Part shown: in pieces, positions 43,496 through 55,700 of the stretch | Layout of the letters: each line of letters starts with the position of its first letter | Numbering within the stretch: the stretch's first letter is position 1 | Assembly (NCBI GenBank): GCA_033439685.1 | Contig: JAUEDM010000006.1 | Span: forward strand, 2,356,001 to 2,420,000 | DNA length: 64,000 nucleotides | Reading direction: 5' to 3' | Source: Apodospora peruviana | Lineage: Eukaryota > Ascomycota > Sordariomycetes > Sordariales > Lasiosphaeriaceae | Notes under the pieces: model-generated | What the model saw: only the letters and a program-made list of their open reading frames with translations | Database searches by the model: none | What the model was told of the DNA's origin: nothing | Made by a program: the position numbers and the translations under genes

Positions 43496-45412
43496 ATGGA
43501 GGTCCCGCGCGCCAAGGCCGCGTACAAGAAGAAGGACGGCATCATCACCCTGACCACCGACCGGGCATCGCTGATATGGAGTCCCGGCAACGGCACCGGC
43601 CCGCCCGTGGTCTCGCTGGCCGTTGCCAACATCACAAACCTTCAGAAGACCCCGGACAGCAGCGCCAAGGTCATGCTGAAGGTATTTGAGAAACCGCGGA
43701 CGGCCGAGGGTGATCCGCTCCCTTACCTCTTCCAGTTCACATCGTCGGATGACCCGAGAGCGGAGGCCAATGCAATCAAGGACATCCTCTCCAGCATCCT
43801 CGCCGAAACCCGCGGCGGGGACCCGAGCCTGCCGAAACCAAAGCAGGGGGATGCCAATGGCGCCGCCGGTGCTTCCGCGTCCATGTCCATGGCCAGCACG
43901 GCGAATGCTAAGCCGCCGGCAGTGCGCTGGTTCGACGACGACGTACTGAAAAAAGACTACGAGCTGCAGCAGTCCCTCCTCAAGAAGGACGCGAGCTTAA
44001 ACCAGATGTACACCGACGCGCGCTCGACGAAACCAGAGTCCATATCTGATGCCACATTCAACGCGCAGTTCTGGTCGACGCGCGTCGGCCTGCTCCGCGC
44101 GCACGCAATCGAGCTGAACCAGAAGAAGGGCACGTACAACGTGCTCTCGACTATCAAGCCGCGGACGGACAACGGCGAGCTCAAGCTCAACCTAGTGAAA
44201 GAGCAGGTCCAGATGATCTTCCATCAGCACCCGCTCGTGAAGCGGATATACAATGAAAATGTGCCGAAACTAAACGAGAGCGACTTTTGGTCGCGTTTTT
44301 TTCTGTCTCGCCTGTCCAAGAAGCTCAAAGGCGAGCGTGTCTCGGAAAATGAGAGCGCCGACCCGTTGTTCGACAAGTACAGCGAGGCCGATAACACCGT
44401 CGGCTTCAACAGCAGGATCATGGCCTCCCAGGTGCCGCACATTATTGACCTGGAAGCCAACGAGGAGAACCAGGGCGGTTTCAAATCAGGCAACCGCAAG
44501 GACGTCGAGATGCGGCCCCGTGCCAACGTGCCCATCGTCAAGACGCTCAACAGCCTGAGCGAGAAGATCATGGCCGACGTGGCGCCGACGGACACCGACC
44601 CGTCCGCGGCTGACGCTGCTGATGGTCTGGATGATAACGTTTACAACGAGCTCGCGCTCCGTGACCTGCAGGCCGACGCCGAGAATGCCGGCATCGCTCT
44701 CAGCGTGAGAGAACAGAACAGGTTTTTACAGTCCCATCAGACCAAAGCGCAGTCGGAAGAAGAATTCTTTTACGCGAAACAGGTCCCCGCCGACGTGCTG
44801 TTCGATGTCCAAGGGGACATGGAGACGTTGGACGATGACGGGACTGGCGGTATTGACCTGCACAAGGGCATCGGCGTCGACCCCGACAGCGACAGCGAAC
44901 AGGAGACGGGCGCTGTCAAAAAGCCGGCCCACGTTGGGTCTCGTGCGGCCCGCAAGCTGGCCGACGACCAGATCTTCGAGGGGCTGGCCAGGAAGCGCGC
45001 CGAGATTTACGGGCTCGACAGTGATGACTTGTCGCCCATGAGCATCCCGCCCGAGATCGCGCAGCGCTGTTTTATCACGAATGCCACCACGGCTGAATTC
45101 CTTAAGCAGTTCTGGGGCGCCTTCATGTCCGGTGATCCTTCGCGGATGCAAGAGCTGGCGTATCATTTCGATTCGCTGAAGAGGTCGGCGGAGCGGATTA
45201 CTGCCTTAGCTGAGGAGGCTGAGATGGTCCGCATTGCATTGGACAATAAACGGAAGCAGGAGATCAAGGAGCATTTTAGAGCCACCAAGAAGAAGTTGCG
45301 GTATGTGCCCAGGGGCGGGGGCAAGAATGCGGTCATGGCGCTTTTCGAGCCCAGCCTGGCTGGGTTGAGGAGCGCGCAGGCTGTATATGAGTCTGCTGCT
45401 GCAAGGAGGTGA
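43496..45412 (+). CDS. TFB1: TFIIH core subunit TFB1/p62
   Basis: Single exon, 638 residues from the ATG at 43496. Residues 1-~110 are the p62 PH domain (AAYKKKDGIITLTTDRASLIWSPG ... LPYLFQFTS). Two BSD domains follow: residues ~150-215 (DATFNAQFWSTRVGLLRAHAIE) and ~230-300 (LNESDFWSRFFLSRLSKKLKGE), each with the FW motif. A long linker and a helical C-terminal region (SMRIPPEIAQR-like block, FKQFWGAF, KRSAERITALAEEAE) complete the family length. TFB1 is a core TFIIH subunit needed for promoter opening and nucleotide excision repair; its PH domain binds XPC/Rad4 and acidic activators. The frame stays open for 83 more codons upstream to 43247, but the conserved sequence begins at the chosen Met (MEVPRAKAAYKKKDG). 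Confidence 0.9.
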   Translation: MEVPRAKAAYKKKDGIITLTTDRASLIWSPGNGTGPPVVSLAVANITNLQKTPDSSAKVMLKVFEKPRTAEGDPLPYLFQFTSSDDPRAEANAIKDILSSILAETRGGDPSLPKPKQGDANGAAGASASMSMASTANAKPPAVRWFDDDVLKKDYELQQSLLKKDASLNQMYTDARSTKPESISDATFNAQFWSTRVGLLRAHAIELNQKKGTYNVLSTIKPRTDNGELKLNLVKEQVQMIFHQHPLVKRIYNENVPKLNESDFWSRFFLSRLSKKLKGERVSENESADPLFDKYSEADNTVGFNSRIMASQVPHIIDLEANEENQGGFKSGNRKDVEMRPRANVPIVKTLNSLSEKIMADVAPTDTDPSAADAADGLDDNVYNELALRDLQADAENAGIALSVREQNRFLQSHQTKAQSEEEFFYAKQVPADVLFDVQGDMETLDDDGTGGIDLHKGIGVDPDSDSEQETGAVKKPAHVGSRAARKLADDQIFEGLARKRAEIYGLDSDDLSPMSIPPEIAQRCFITNATTAEFLKQFWGAFMSGDPSRMQELAYHFDSLKRSAERITALAEEAEMVRIALDNKRKQEIKEHFRATKKKLRYVPRGGGKNAVMALFEPSLAGLRSAQAVYESAAARR

Positions 45413-45928
45413 GTAACGAAAATGCAGTCGGTAAATTGCTATTATGGTTGTTTTGGATATGTACCTTGGTGGGTAATCAATGGGAGTTTGAAATGATGGG
45501 ATATCCGGCCGGTTATATACTCTGCGGAAGAAGAAAGGCAAAAGATCAGAATGCTGACCTACTAAACATGTATTTATATGTACAATAGAACAAAACCAGA
45601 ACAGGTAACGGTTAAAATGGAGAATGGGCTGGCAAGCGACCAGGAACACAAAAAATGCAAGTCAAAAAATGCAAGTTATGATACCATGTGCTTTCGCTGT
45701 GTTTGATGCTATATCAACAGACCAAGAAAAGGAGTACAATTGATATTTTGTTAATATACACAGCTTTTTGTTGAATTATCCATATTCCACCACACCCAAC
45801 AGTATGAAGATCTATTTAGATGTTCACCTCAAACTTATCGTTACAATGAGCGACCGTAGACTATACACAACATTCAGTTTTGGATTACCCCTTTAGCTCC
45901 TAACCCATCAGCAGCAAATATGTTCAGA
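45413..45928. other. Convergent 3' region TFB1 / AAA ATPase
   Basis: 516 bp between stop codons, A+T-rich, no gene seen. Confidence 0.5.
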
Positions 45929-48900
45929 TCAAGAAGGAACAGGCTCAACAACCCCCGGAATCACCTGCCTCACTCTTGCCTCCTCGGTCCCCCTCCTCTC
46001 CTCAACAACCTCGAACCCCATAGCCGCCTTCCTCCCTCTCTTCTTGCGGCCGGCATCGCCATATTGCGTATCAAACTTGCGTATCGCTTTCAGACTATCC
46101 ATGTCCTCGCTAATACTAGCACTGATCTCCCTCAATCCCTTTTCAAAGTGCGCGCGCGTGAGCACCCGTTTGGCCGGGAACTGGTACTCCTCTCTCGGCT
46201 CGTCCGCCGGCCTCGCTTCCTGAAGAGAATTAAACGCGTCCCGGGTGCGGCACTCGTCTCTCACGGCTTCCATCGCCGCCGACACACACAGATTCTTCAG
46301 GTCAGACCCGCTGTACAGATCCGTCTCCTTGGCCAACTGCGCCAGGTCAACATCTTGTCCCAGCTCCTCCTCGCGGAGCATGACCCCCAGAATCTGCTCC
46401 CGTTCGTTCGCAAGAGGTAAATCCACCAAAATCTTGCGCGGCAGACGGCGGAGAACAGCCTCATCCAAATCAAACGGTCTGTTGGTGGCAACCATGATAA
46501 AAGCGCGCATGTCCGACAGCCCATCCCATTCCCTCAAGAATTGCGTAATAGTCTCGCGATGACCTGACCTCCCTCCGGGAGAATTATGCCGCGCGCCGAG
46601 CAGCGCGTCGGCTTCATCCAGGAAAATAACCATGGGAGCCATCTTGCGGGCCAACGAAAACAGCGCGCGCACATTCTTCTCGCTCTGGCCCATCCACATC
46701 TCGTTGATACTCGCCGCGCTGACCTCGAGCATGTTCGCGCCGCTCTCCTTGGCCACGGCCTTTGCCAGCAAGGTCTTGCCGGTTCCCGGCGGACCATACA
46801 GCAAACAGCCCGGGATGCGCTCCGTCTTGAGCACGCCGTACGAGAAGGCGTCCGGCCGCAAAAGCGAAAGTGAGGTCAGCCCGATGAGAGATTCCTTGGT
46901 TTCTTGGGGTACTATGATGTCGTTGAAGGTAGTGTGGATGTCTTTGGCGTTGATCAGGCCCGACAGGAGTTTCTTTTCGTGCTGGTCTAACTCTTTGCCT
47001 GCCGCAGTCGCGCCGCCTTGGTTGCCGCCTGACCCTCCGCCGGGAGAAGACGACGACCAGTCGTCTGACCCCGACATAAACGAAGACATGGAGGGCATCG
47101 AGGATGACGACGAAGAACCGTGACGCGCAGATAAGGGGGAGTAGTACGGGCCTTTGAGGCGCGGGTAGATCGTCTTCCAGTGGTTGTTCCTGTCCGAGAT
47201 AAAGTCGACCGCGTATGTGAGAAGATCTTCGTCAAACACGTTGAAGCGCGGCGTCGGCCCGCCAAGCATCACCGACGTCAGTCTGTAGACCCACTGTGCG
47301 TCGTAGACGTGCTGAGCAAGGAGGCCGTATAGTCTGCTGCTGCCTTCGTGGGGATTGCAGGGATCGACGGCCTGTCCGTTATCATCAAGAACAGACCCGT
47401 CGTCGTCGAACTTCACCATCCTGTCGAGATCGATGGTCGCAGGGGCGCGCAGCCTAGCCTGCAGCATGTTTTTGATGTTATTTACATTCTCCAAAAAGTT
47501 GTCTCTGTCCTCGAACGAGCCCAGTGTCTCGTCCGCCGCGTAGAACGGTATTACGTGGTGCTGGCCGTCCTGGCCCATCTCCGCTAGCTGCTCAGCCATC
47601 TGCGCGGATTTCTTGACGCTGGTTGCCGAAGAACCGACAAGCACTACCTTGATGCCCTTCTGCCACATGCTATCAACAATAGCGCGCAGCTTGCTGATGA
47701 TCCCGCTCTGCAGCGCGCTCATCTCCACGTAGTCGTGGACATGGACGATTAGGTCCCGCCGCGATTGACTCAGGCCCTCGACGCCGCGCTTTATCTCGAC
47801 GGCGTTGATGAGCGATTCCAACGCGTGCACCATCTTGAGCTCCTCCCAGCGGCCGTCCAGAATATCCGAAACTGAGGATCCACCATTTTTGCTGCGCCTC
47901 AACATCGACCGCAGCGGCGATGGCAGGGCGAACGTGACCATGCCCAGAAATCCCCCTCCTCCGCTTTCTGAGTCTTGATCGGCTGCGCTGCCGGCCCTAG
48001 AGGCCAACCTCCCGTTCATCTCGGCGGCGCCGTACCCGAGCATGGAGATGGCACCCCGGTTCCAGTGCATGTTCTGCCCCATGTACTTGCCGACAAGCGA
48101 GGCAATGCTCGCTGCGCTGAGGTGGACCACGTCGGCACCCAAATCGGTGGCGATATCGTCAACAACCGAGTTCGCAACGCTGGGACTCCTGCCGTTCAGC
48201 ACCGACAGCACCGTTACGGGCCTCTGCACACTATTTCGCTTTCCCCTAGGCTTCTCCGCCGAGAGCTCGGATCGCACGGCGGCGAGAAGCTCCATGCAGA
48301 CGGGATACTCGGCGTCGGGCCGCTTCGCGAGAGGACTCGCATGTAACACGCCACCAACCGGGACTACTGCCTTTTTCTCATCAGCAGAGGACGACGACGA
48401 TACCGGCGCCCCGCGAAGATTGGACAGCCACCGCTGCACGCCGTCGCGGCCAGAAGGGAAAGCAGCCAGCAGTAGGGGATCGTTCCACCACGGCACGCGC
48501 GGGAGGGAGTCCTCCTTGGAGGCATAGTGCCCTCGCAGCCTCGCGACGTGGTCCGGATGAGATGACTCCGAGTGAACGAGTGCCAGAGCCTGCAGAAGCG
48601 CCGCCTGATGCGCAGCTTGCAGCTTCCACTCGAAATTCTCTTGATGGAAGCGGTCTGGGGCGTTCTCGAGTATGTCCTTCGCGGAGCCGACCTGGTCCGG
48701 CAACAGGGCGACCTTGCTGAACCTGGCGTCCAGAAAGACCAACAGCGCCTCGCGGTCTTCTTCGCTGAGCGGTTCCAGTACCGTGTGCGGGGCTCCGATC
48801 GGACGCGACTCGTACAGCGAGACGTTCTCGTCCACGAACCAACCTGGCACCTCGACCGGAGGCGTCGAGTCGGCCTCCTCGGCGCGAGCCCGGGCGGCCC

Positions 48901-49288
48901 GCACACGCGATCTGTAGCTGCTTTGACTCCTCGGCGTCGTTATTATCTCTTTCTGTACTGCATCTGGTGGGGAAGTAGCAGCAGCAGCAGCACCAGTAGA
49001 TGACGGCGCGTGTTCGGGACTGGTCTGGTTGATCCCTTTGCCATCAGGGGTTTCCGGTGTCTTGTCCTCCTCAGTCGCCGCGGGATTCGATTCGTCGGAG
49101 CGCGTCAAGGCGGCTGAAGAGGTACGAAAGCTTCTGATACCGGGAACATGACGGCAAACTTGCGTGTTATTGTGCTGCTGCGCGAAGCTGGTGGCGGTAG
49201 CTCGGCCGGCGGTGACGACGAGTCGGGGCAAGTGGTGTTGACACGAGCATTTCGCCGACAGGAGCGCGCGGGCTCCAGGAGGAGGCAT
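45929..49288 (-). CDS. Large mitochondrial AAA ATPase of the Msp1/meiotic clade, tandem AAA-like
   Basis: Single exon. From MPPPGARALLSAKCSCQHH (49288) the protein has 1,119 residues with an Arg/Ser-rich, acid-poor N-terminus that looks like a mitochondrial presequence (GIRSFRTSSAAL). The C-terminal AAA domain (~785-1065) is complete: Walker A GPPGTGKT (~833), aromatic pore loop MWMGQSEKN, Walker B VIFLDEADALLG (~890), and NRPFDLDEAVLRRLPRKI with the arginine finger region. It is closest in character to Msp1/ATAD1. Upstream, residues ~360-560 look like a second, degenerate AAA module (TVLSVLNGRSPSVANSVVDDI, LGADVVHLSAASIASLVGKYMGQ, LIVHVHDYVEM) without a P-loop. Function is unproven; extraction or remodelling of mitochondrial proteins is the family-based guess. 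The frame is open for 111 codons upstream, but these are Ser/Thr/Arg-rich and not needed. Confidence 0.82.
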   Translation of the reverse strand: MPPPGARALLSAKCSCQHHLPRLVVTAGRATATSFAQQHNNTQVCRHVPGIRSFRTSSAALTRSDESNPAATEEDKTPETPDGKGINQTSPEHAPSSTGAAAAATSPPDAVQKEIITTPRSQSSYRSRVRAARARAEEADSTPPVEVPGWFVDENVSLYESRPIGAPHTVLEPLSEEDREALLVFLDARFSKVALLPDQVGSAKDILENAPDRFHQENFEWKLQAAHQAALLQALALVHSESSHPDHVARLRGHYASKEDSLPRVPWWNDPLLLAAFPSGRDGVQRWLSNLRGAPVSSSSSADEKKAVVPVGGVLHASPLAKRPDAEYPVCMELLAAVRSELSAEKPRGKRNSVQRPVTVLSVLNGRSPSVANSVVDDIATDLGADVVHLSAASIASLVGKYMGQNMHWNRGAISMLGYGAAEMNGRLASRAGSAADQDSESGGGGFLGMVTFALPSPLRSMLRRSKNGGSSVSDILDGRWEELKMVHALESLINAVEIKRGVEGLSQSRRDLIVHVHDYVEMSALQSGIISKLRAIVDSMWQKGIKVVLVGSSATSVKKSAQMAEQLAEMGQDGQHHVIPFYAADETLGSFEDRDNFLENVNNIKNMLQARLRAPATIDLDRMVKFDDDGSVLDDNGQAVDPCNPHEGSSRLYGLLAQHVYDAQWVYRLTSVMLGGPTPRFNVFDEDLLTYAVDFISDRNNHWKTIYPRLKGPYYSPLSARHGSSSSSSMPSMSSFMSGSDDWSSSSPGGGSGGNQGGATAAGKELDQHEKKLLSGLINAKDIHTTFNDIIVPQETKESLIGLTSLSLLRPDAFSYGVLKTERIPGCLLYGPPGTGKTLLAKAVAKESGANMLEVSAASINEMWMGQSEKNVRALFSLARKMAPMVIFLDEADALLGARHNSPGGRSGHRETITQFLREWDGLSDMRAFIMVATNRPFDLDEAVLRRLPRKILVDLPLANEREQILGVMLREEELGQDVDLAQLAKETDLYSGSDLKNLCVSAAMEAVRDECRTRDAFNSLQEARPADEPREEYQFPAKRVLTRAHFEKGLREISASISEDMDSLKAIRKFDTQYGDAGRKKRGRKAAMGFEVVEERRGTEEARVRQVIPGVVEPVPS

Positions 49289-49795
49289 CGATCGGGATGT
49301 GGTCACTGCCGTTGCAGGACTCTCATTTGTACGCGTCGCTGATCTGAACCCGAGAATGCTGGTGTCCAATTGCGAAGTTGTTAAAAGACACCCGTTTACG
49401 GCCGGTTCCGAGTGTGGATGTTGAAATTTCGCCGTTGCCAGCCGGGAGACGTTGGAATCCCACCGGGCACCCAATCGGCGTGTGGATGGTGTGTGACCGT
49501 GTGTCAGCCTGATTTTCCAGCTGCTTCTAGCGGCTGCGTGGGGGCTAGTGGATCCCGGCCAGGCACTGCCAGGGTACCTCATCCAGGCGGCATCGCCCGG
49601 GAAAGGGCTCCGGGCCACCAAGTCTTATCCAGACCACCTGATGTGAATGCAATCAAGATACCATCACGTTGAGGAAGATCACTACATAGAGTTAATACAG
49701 TTGACCCCTTGCCGTGTAATCGCATATGTACTGTACTGTATTCCCTATGGCTTATACATGGCTGTCCTATCTACCAAGTACTTCTTAAAATGCCG
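49289..49795. other. Intergenic region MMS22 3' flank / AAA ATPase leader
   Basis: 507 bp between the MMS22 stop codon and the chosen AAA ATPase start, both on the minus strand. Holds the AAA ATPase promoter. No gene seen. Confidence 0.45.
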
Positions 49796-52700
49796 TCAAA
49801 AGATGAAACTCCCATCCACCTGATACCTCTTCCCACCATATCCCCTATTACTCCCCCTTAAACCCCAGTCCCCTAACCTTCCATACAAAGCCTGTGTAAG
49901 CTCCTGCACACTTCCCAGGGTAAATCCACTCCCAACCTGAGAACCACCAACACCACCAGGCTGCTGCTGGGTAGCTGTAAACCTACCACCACTTGCCCCG
50001 CCCATCTTCAACATCACCACCCCGTTGGCCACCGTCCAGTTCTTGCCGACATCAATCACAATGTGCTTGACAAACTCGTGCACCCTGGGATTCTTTCCAC
50101 TACCTCCCATCGTGCCATACGAAGATGCAACGGCTGCTGATGGAGGTGGTAGGCCACTCAGCAGTCCACCGGCGCGGATACTCGCCTCCAAAGACGAACT
50201 AACTCCGCCCAGACCATTGTGTCTGGGGAGCACTTCCTGCTCGTCCCCAAAAAGGACCTCGCCGACGTGGCTGTGTGCCTCCTCAATAACACTCGTGAGC
50301 TCATCGATCGTGCCCTCCAACCCATCCCTCGTGATGACATCATCCTCAACATCCGGTTTCGAATCCAACCAAGTCATCAAACTCGGCTGGAGGGCATTCG
50401 CAATCGTAACCAGCAGATTAACAACATGCAGCTGCTGCGCAGAAAGCGCTCCATAACCACTCCTATCCCTCAATCCCGCAAACCAGCTCAGCACGCTCGC
50501 CAAGACTCCCGTCACGGCGTACTCCAAATCCTGACTTGTCAACTCCCTCGGCACACACGACCTCGTCAACAAACGCGCCAGCGCAGCCACGTACGTCTCG
50601 AGCAACACCCACGCCTCATCAACCTGGGTAGAAGCCTGTATGATCGCAGGCAGTATGAATTGCAGCATGAATGACATGATATGCCCATTCTCCATGGCCG
50701 TCTCCAGGATCCTGCGCTCCTGCTCCAGCTTGCCGTTGCCGAGCGCAATCTTGAAGTTGTTGTACAGGTAGTGGAACAGCTGCGGCACGGCCGTCACCTC
50801 CTTCTCAGCTAGCCTGACGCCGTATGCGATGATGCCGGCTGTGTGCATGCGCGGATCCTGTATCGGCGGGGAGTAGTCTTGGCTCGGTTGAGTGAAGAAC
50901 GGATCGACCACGCAGATGCCAACGCCGTGGGACTTGATCAGGGAGATCACGCGCCTCACGAACCCCATGTAGGCTGCGTGTTCCGCTGCGTCTAGTCGCA
51001 CAAGTGCGAGATCTTCCTTCATCTTATGCATGGCTAGCTGGAGGACCTTCGAGAATTCTTCGCGGAACTGTCTTGACTGGGTTGATCCGGCTTCGCGCAG
51101 TGACTTGCGCATATAGTGGATCGCGCAAGCGAAGAAGTCGTGATTTGAGTTGTAGTCTGACCCAACCCCGACGAGGACTGTGGCGCGCTCTAGAAAGGGG
51201 AGATTATGGCGTTGCAGCACTTCAGCTAGGTAAGTCTCGTACCCCAAAAACCGGAAGGGCGCGATGATTGAGATGATCCACAGCCCTAATAAGCTGGACT
51301 CAATGTCCTTGAAGTCAAACATGTGATTCTTGACGAGAATGGCGATGAAGAGAGGAAAATATTTCCTGTCCGGGCTCTTGAGATCCTTTGGCGAATCAGA
51401 GAATAACCCGTATTTGCCAGGGCCGAAGTACGGAGACAGCTGTGTCATTTTCTCCTTTGTAAACCTAGCTGCAATCCTGGAACCCAAGGTGACCGTCTTT
51501 TCCGCGCAAAGAGCCTGCACAGTCTGCTTCGCAGCAGACTTCTTCACGGGTAGCCCGAGTGTTGTGCGCGCCATCCAGAAGAAATCCTTGGCTAGCTGAT
51601 CCTCCAGCAAAAGGACTGCATCCTGGACCTGATTCGAGTCGATATTGCAGGCGGATTCACTGGAGTAGTGCTCCTCAGAAGCCTCGTCAAGACGATTTAG
51701 GTAGAGCTCAAGCGTATCCAGAGCAACACGTAAGATGCTCCAGTCAAATCCCGGAGATCGATAGTCAAGACTGGTAAATATCTTTTGTAGTTGGGCTGGC
51801 AGAAGTATTAGCACCCTCACCCGAACTCAGAACCCCGAAACCCGACTTACTTGTGTTCAACGCATAGACCGTACTCTCCAGGGAAGTGGCATGCTGAAGC
51901 ACATCCAGAGATGCCTGGACCGAGAAATAGAGTATTTCAATTGCGGTCGCCTTGTTCTTGGCAATCATGGCGTCCCTCATGCCCGTACTTATTCCACGCA
52001 TCTGCTCAGAGAGCGCTCGGAACTGTTGCTCAATGTCAGATGCCGTCGATAGATATTGGTCCAAGACTTGATTGAAAATGTTGTTTCGCCAGGCGCCGAA
52101 TGCCTTGAAGGTGCCAGCACCCTCGCCACTGGAAACGACAAAACGCGCGAGCTGATTCCACGCTTTGATGTTGATGAGACATGCTTCCTTATGAGCACTG
52201 GCGGGGGTGACCAGCTTTTCCACCAGGTGCACCGCCGGTCGCAGGCCAGGTGGTGCCGCCCAGAACAAGGCGCACAGGAGGTCGTGATGGTTTCGTAGCG
52301 CGGCAAGATCATGTTGGTGAATCGTGTCCTCTCTCAGATACTGCCGGTTGTGGTTTGGTAGCGTACGAGCCATAAGGTTCCGCACATCGTTTTGGCAGCC
52401 GAGCTGCTTAAGACGTTGAATAGCCAAAGCAAGTAATTTGATAAATATATGAAAGCAACGATCGTCTGGTTCGATCGATAGGGATGAGTTGCGGTTGAGC
52501 TCCTCGAGGAAGCGAGGAGACCGATATACTTCCTCGTTTCTAAGATGCGCAAGGTTTTGGGACCCAAAGAAGTCGAAGATGGTCCCAATGATCCCAGTGC
52601 AGCGGCGCCATCCCCAAAGTTGAACCAAGAAATAGCAACGGGCAACTAGCGCTCGACAGTACTCGTTAAAACTGGGTGACTGACGAGTATTCGACTTGTA

Positions 52701-55700
52701 TAACTGGAAAACGCGCTTCATCAGTTGTTGTGGTAGCGTCCATCCTTCCATGGGTGCCGTGTTTCTTAGACCAGGAATCAGAATTCCATTGTTGTCGATT
52801 TCGCACAGAGGCAAAAGCGTGAACATGTCTTGCCAATGGCGCTCAAAAACCTGGGCGTCGGAGCCTGAAGCCACGCCGGAGCCAAGCACGGCAGCGTGAG
52901 TGAGATCCCAAAAAGAAGTTCTTGGGATACATGCGCTCTCAAGAACTCGCATTATCACAACCCAGCTGTTTGCGAGCACCTGGCGTGGGCGGATACCTTG
53001 TTCCCTGATCGACAGACGTTGCAGATCACCATAAAGAGTCTGTAGCTCCTCGAGACCTAATCCCAGCAGAACCTTGATGGCCAGTGATGCTAGTCTCTTG
53101 AGAAGTGCCTCTACTTTGAAGCTTTGGGTAGGGCCATCTCCAGGTGTTTGGCTCAGAGAAAGGATTGGCAGCAACGCCACAAGGAAGCGGCTGACAACCT
53201 CGAGCAATGTTGTCTTGATCTGCTTGGTTACTTTCAACCAGTCGAGCGACTCAAATCGGCCCAGGAAGTTCGAGAAAACCTCCAGGCATCTCAAAATAAA
53301 AGCCTTTTCCTCGTCGTCGTTCTGAACGCAAAGAGAGTCCAATACATAGTCCAGGACAACGCTCGCCGCTTCAATGGTCCTTTGGCTTGGAAACTCTTCA
53401 TTTGTATCCTTCCCTGAGTACAACTGCTCAGCTATCCAGTCAAAGAGGATGCCGAATTCCGAGGATGTTTTGTCGTCCCAAGAACCCCACCTCAGTGTTT
53501 GTCCATCGAGGACAAAAGAGACGGCTGGTCTGGGGAGACGCATCCGCGCGGATAAATCGGGTTCCACCGCTTTTCTTACATATCCAGAGCCGATGACGGT
53601 TCTCTCGTGGAAGTAAGTCCCTTGTTCAAAGGGAAATACTTCGAAGTGCTGCGTGTATTGCGTCCCATATGGGCCCAGTCCTTTTAGTCTCTCGTGGCTT
53701 TCGTTGCTTTCGTTGCTTTCGTTGCTTCCCACCTCATCAATAACGGTAATAACAGCTGGTAGGGGGTCGTTGGCACGGGTATACTGCGGAGCTGCTGGAT
53801 CAATGGATCGAGGCACATGTCCCTTCCGGAACCGAGATTTGGCATTATTTTTTGGTGGTTTGTCGATGACAGATGGGCCTGTCTTCGTCACTCCCTCGAC
53901 ATCTTCTTTCTGGTGCCTGTGGCCTTGCAGGATTTCGAAAGCATTGATGGACTGATCCGAGGGGTGATTTGACGAGGTATCTAGCGCGTTTTGGCTTTTT
54001 CTGTACAACGCATCTAGAGACCGTTTTTTAGAACTGAGCCGTTTCGCTCGACTGTCATCCTCATTGGTCTCGAGCTGTGCAGGCCGAGAGCCTGACCCGC
54101 GTTTATGCACCAGCTTCCTCTTATAGAGCTTCATGGTTGTCGTCGCTGGGGAAACTTGTGGTTGTGGTGGATCAGTGGCTGCCATGAACCCGTCGAGGTT
54201 GCCCTGTACAGCCGCCTTCTGGGTACGTGAAGGGGCATTTCCCGGCTGGGGTCGTGAGACAGGTGGTTTCACGTTTGGGTGTATCTGTTGAAGAGCCCTC
54301 CGTGGCCCTTCTTTTTGCGGTGCTTTTGTTGGTCCTGTGAGTCTTGGTCGCGTTCGTCCAGATTTCCAGGCTTGAAGGGTGGACAGCGCATCGATATTGT
54401 CTCGTCTGGTCGCTAAGCTAATCATCTTTTTGGACGGACTGCTTTTACCCAAATTTGTTTTCCTCCGTGCAGTCCGGGCGGCAATCCTGATAAACTTGGG
54501 AGCTGCTGGCTCCATAACGTCCAAGATGCTAAGAAGTGGAGGTATGGCCGCTCTCGTTCTGGAGGCACGTTTGATGGAAGTTGTGGTACCTTTCTTAGGC
54601 AAAATCTTGGCTGCTCCTGGCTTTGACGGTTTGCTCGAGCTCGTAGATTTGGATCGACTAAGCACCTGGATAATTTTCGGTTGTCGAGTGGGCTGGCCAG
54701 AGGTGGTGTTGCCAAAAAGAGACTTCGTTCTCCTCCTTTTTTTCGTCCCTCGCATCAGGTTGGAAGAAGCTGCTCTCTTCCTCCCAGGGAGCATTAAGTC
54801 AATATGATCCTCTTCTTCAATGTCTCCTCCGTCATCTTGATCCAAAATAACCACGTCCGGCGTGGTCTGCATAACATCGACTCGCCTATTTGGGGCCAGG
54901 GTTGAGCCACCATCGGATTCATCTGATTCGCTAAAGAAGAAAGGGTTGGCGTTCGACGACGTGGAGGTGACCCGCTTCGGCAAGGCTACACCACGCCTCG
55001 GAGTCTTCAACAACGTAGGATCGGGACTGTGTCTTGCACTTCGAGCGGCGGATGGTCCATCCTTGCGATGGTCCAGTCTGAGCCAGGACGCCGGCAGGAC
55101 ACCTCGAATCCTACGCGTATTTTGGCGGATCACATCAGATCCACTGCCAGAGCTGTCGGTAGCAGAACCTGAGTCCGACTCGCCCAAGTTATCGGGTTGA
55201 TCATCTTCTTCCAGAATCGTGAAGTCGGCATTCTCGACGTGCGACACTTGCCTAGATGGCGCTGGTCTCCGGGACGGCGGTTGATGCGGTCGTGTACGGT
55301 ACCGAATCGGAGATCTGGGCGTATTTCCGAGATCCTGAGACGGCTCGTGTTGTTGCTCGGATCTTCGGGGCGAGGAAGATAGGTCCCATATATTGGCTGG
55401 CAATATAAGTCCGCGATGGGGTGAGCCTCCTTTCGAAGAATCCGGAATGGCCTTCTGTCTCTTCAGCTTTGCCGAGAGCAGTTGCGAAGGTCGCCGCTTG
55501 AGATTTCGGGCGCGGCGCTTCACAGATTCCGGCAAGAGTCTGTCAATAGATGGGAACTCCTCATCACCAGACAAGCTTGTGGCGTCCGTATGGTCTCCAT
55601 TACTAGGCTGGCTGCTTGCCCGCAGGTGAGGGTCCCCTGGAGAAGTCTTGGGCGGTGAAGGTGACAGAGCTAGCGGGTCTTGATCACCGGTCTCATCGTC

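Noticed and set aside
49289..49621. 111-codon N-terminal extension of the AAA ATPase
   Set aside because: Low-complexity Ser/Thr/Arg sequence; a better presequence follows the Met at 49288.
51765..51850. Reading the MMS22 region as two adjacent genes
   Set aside because: A 55-nt GT-AG intron joins the two frames with conserved sequence on both sides.
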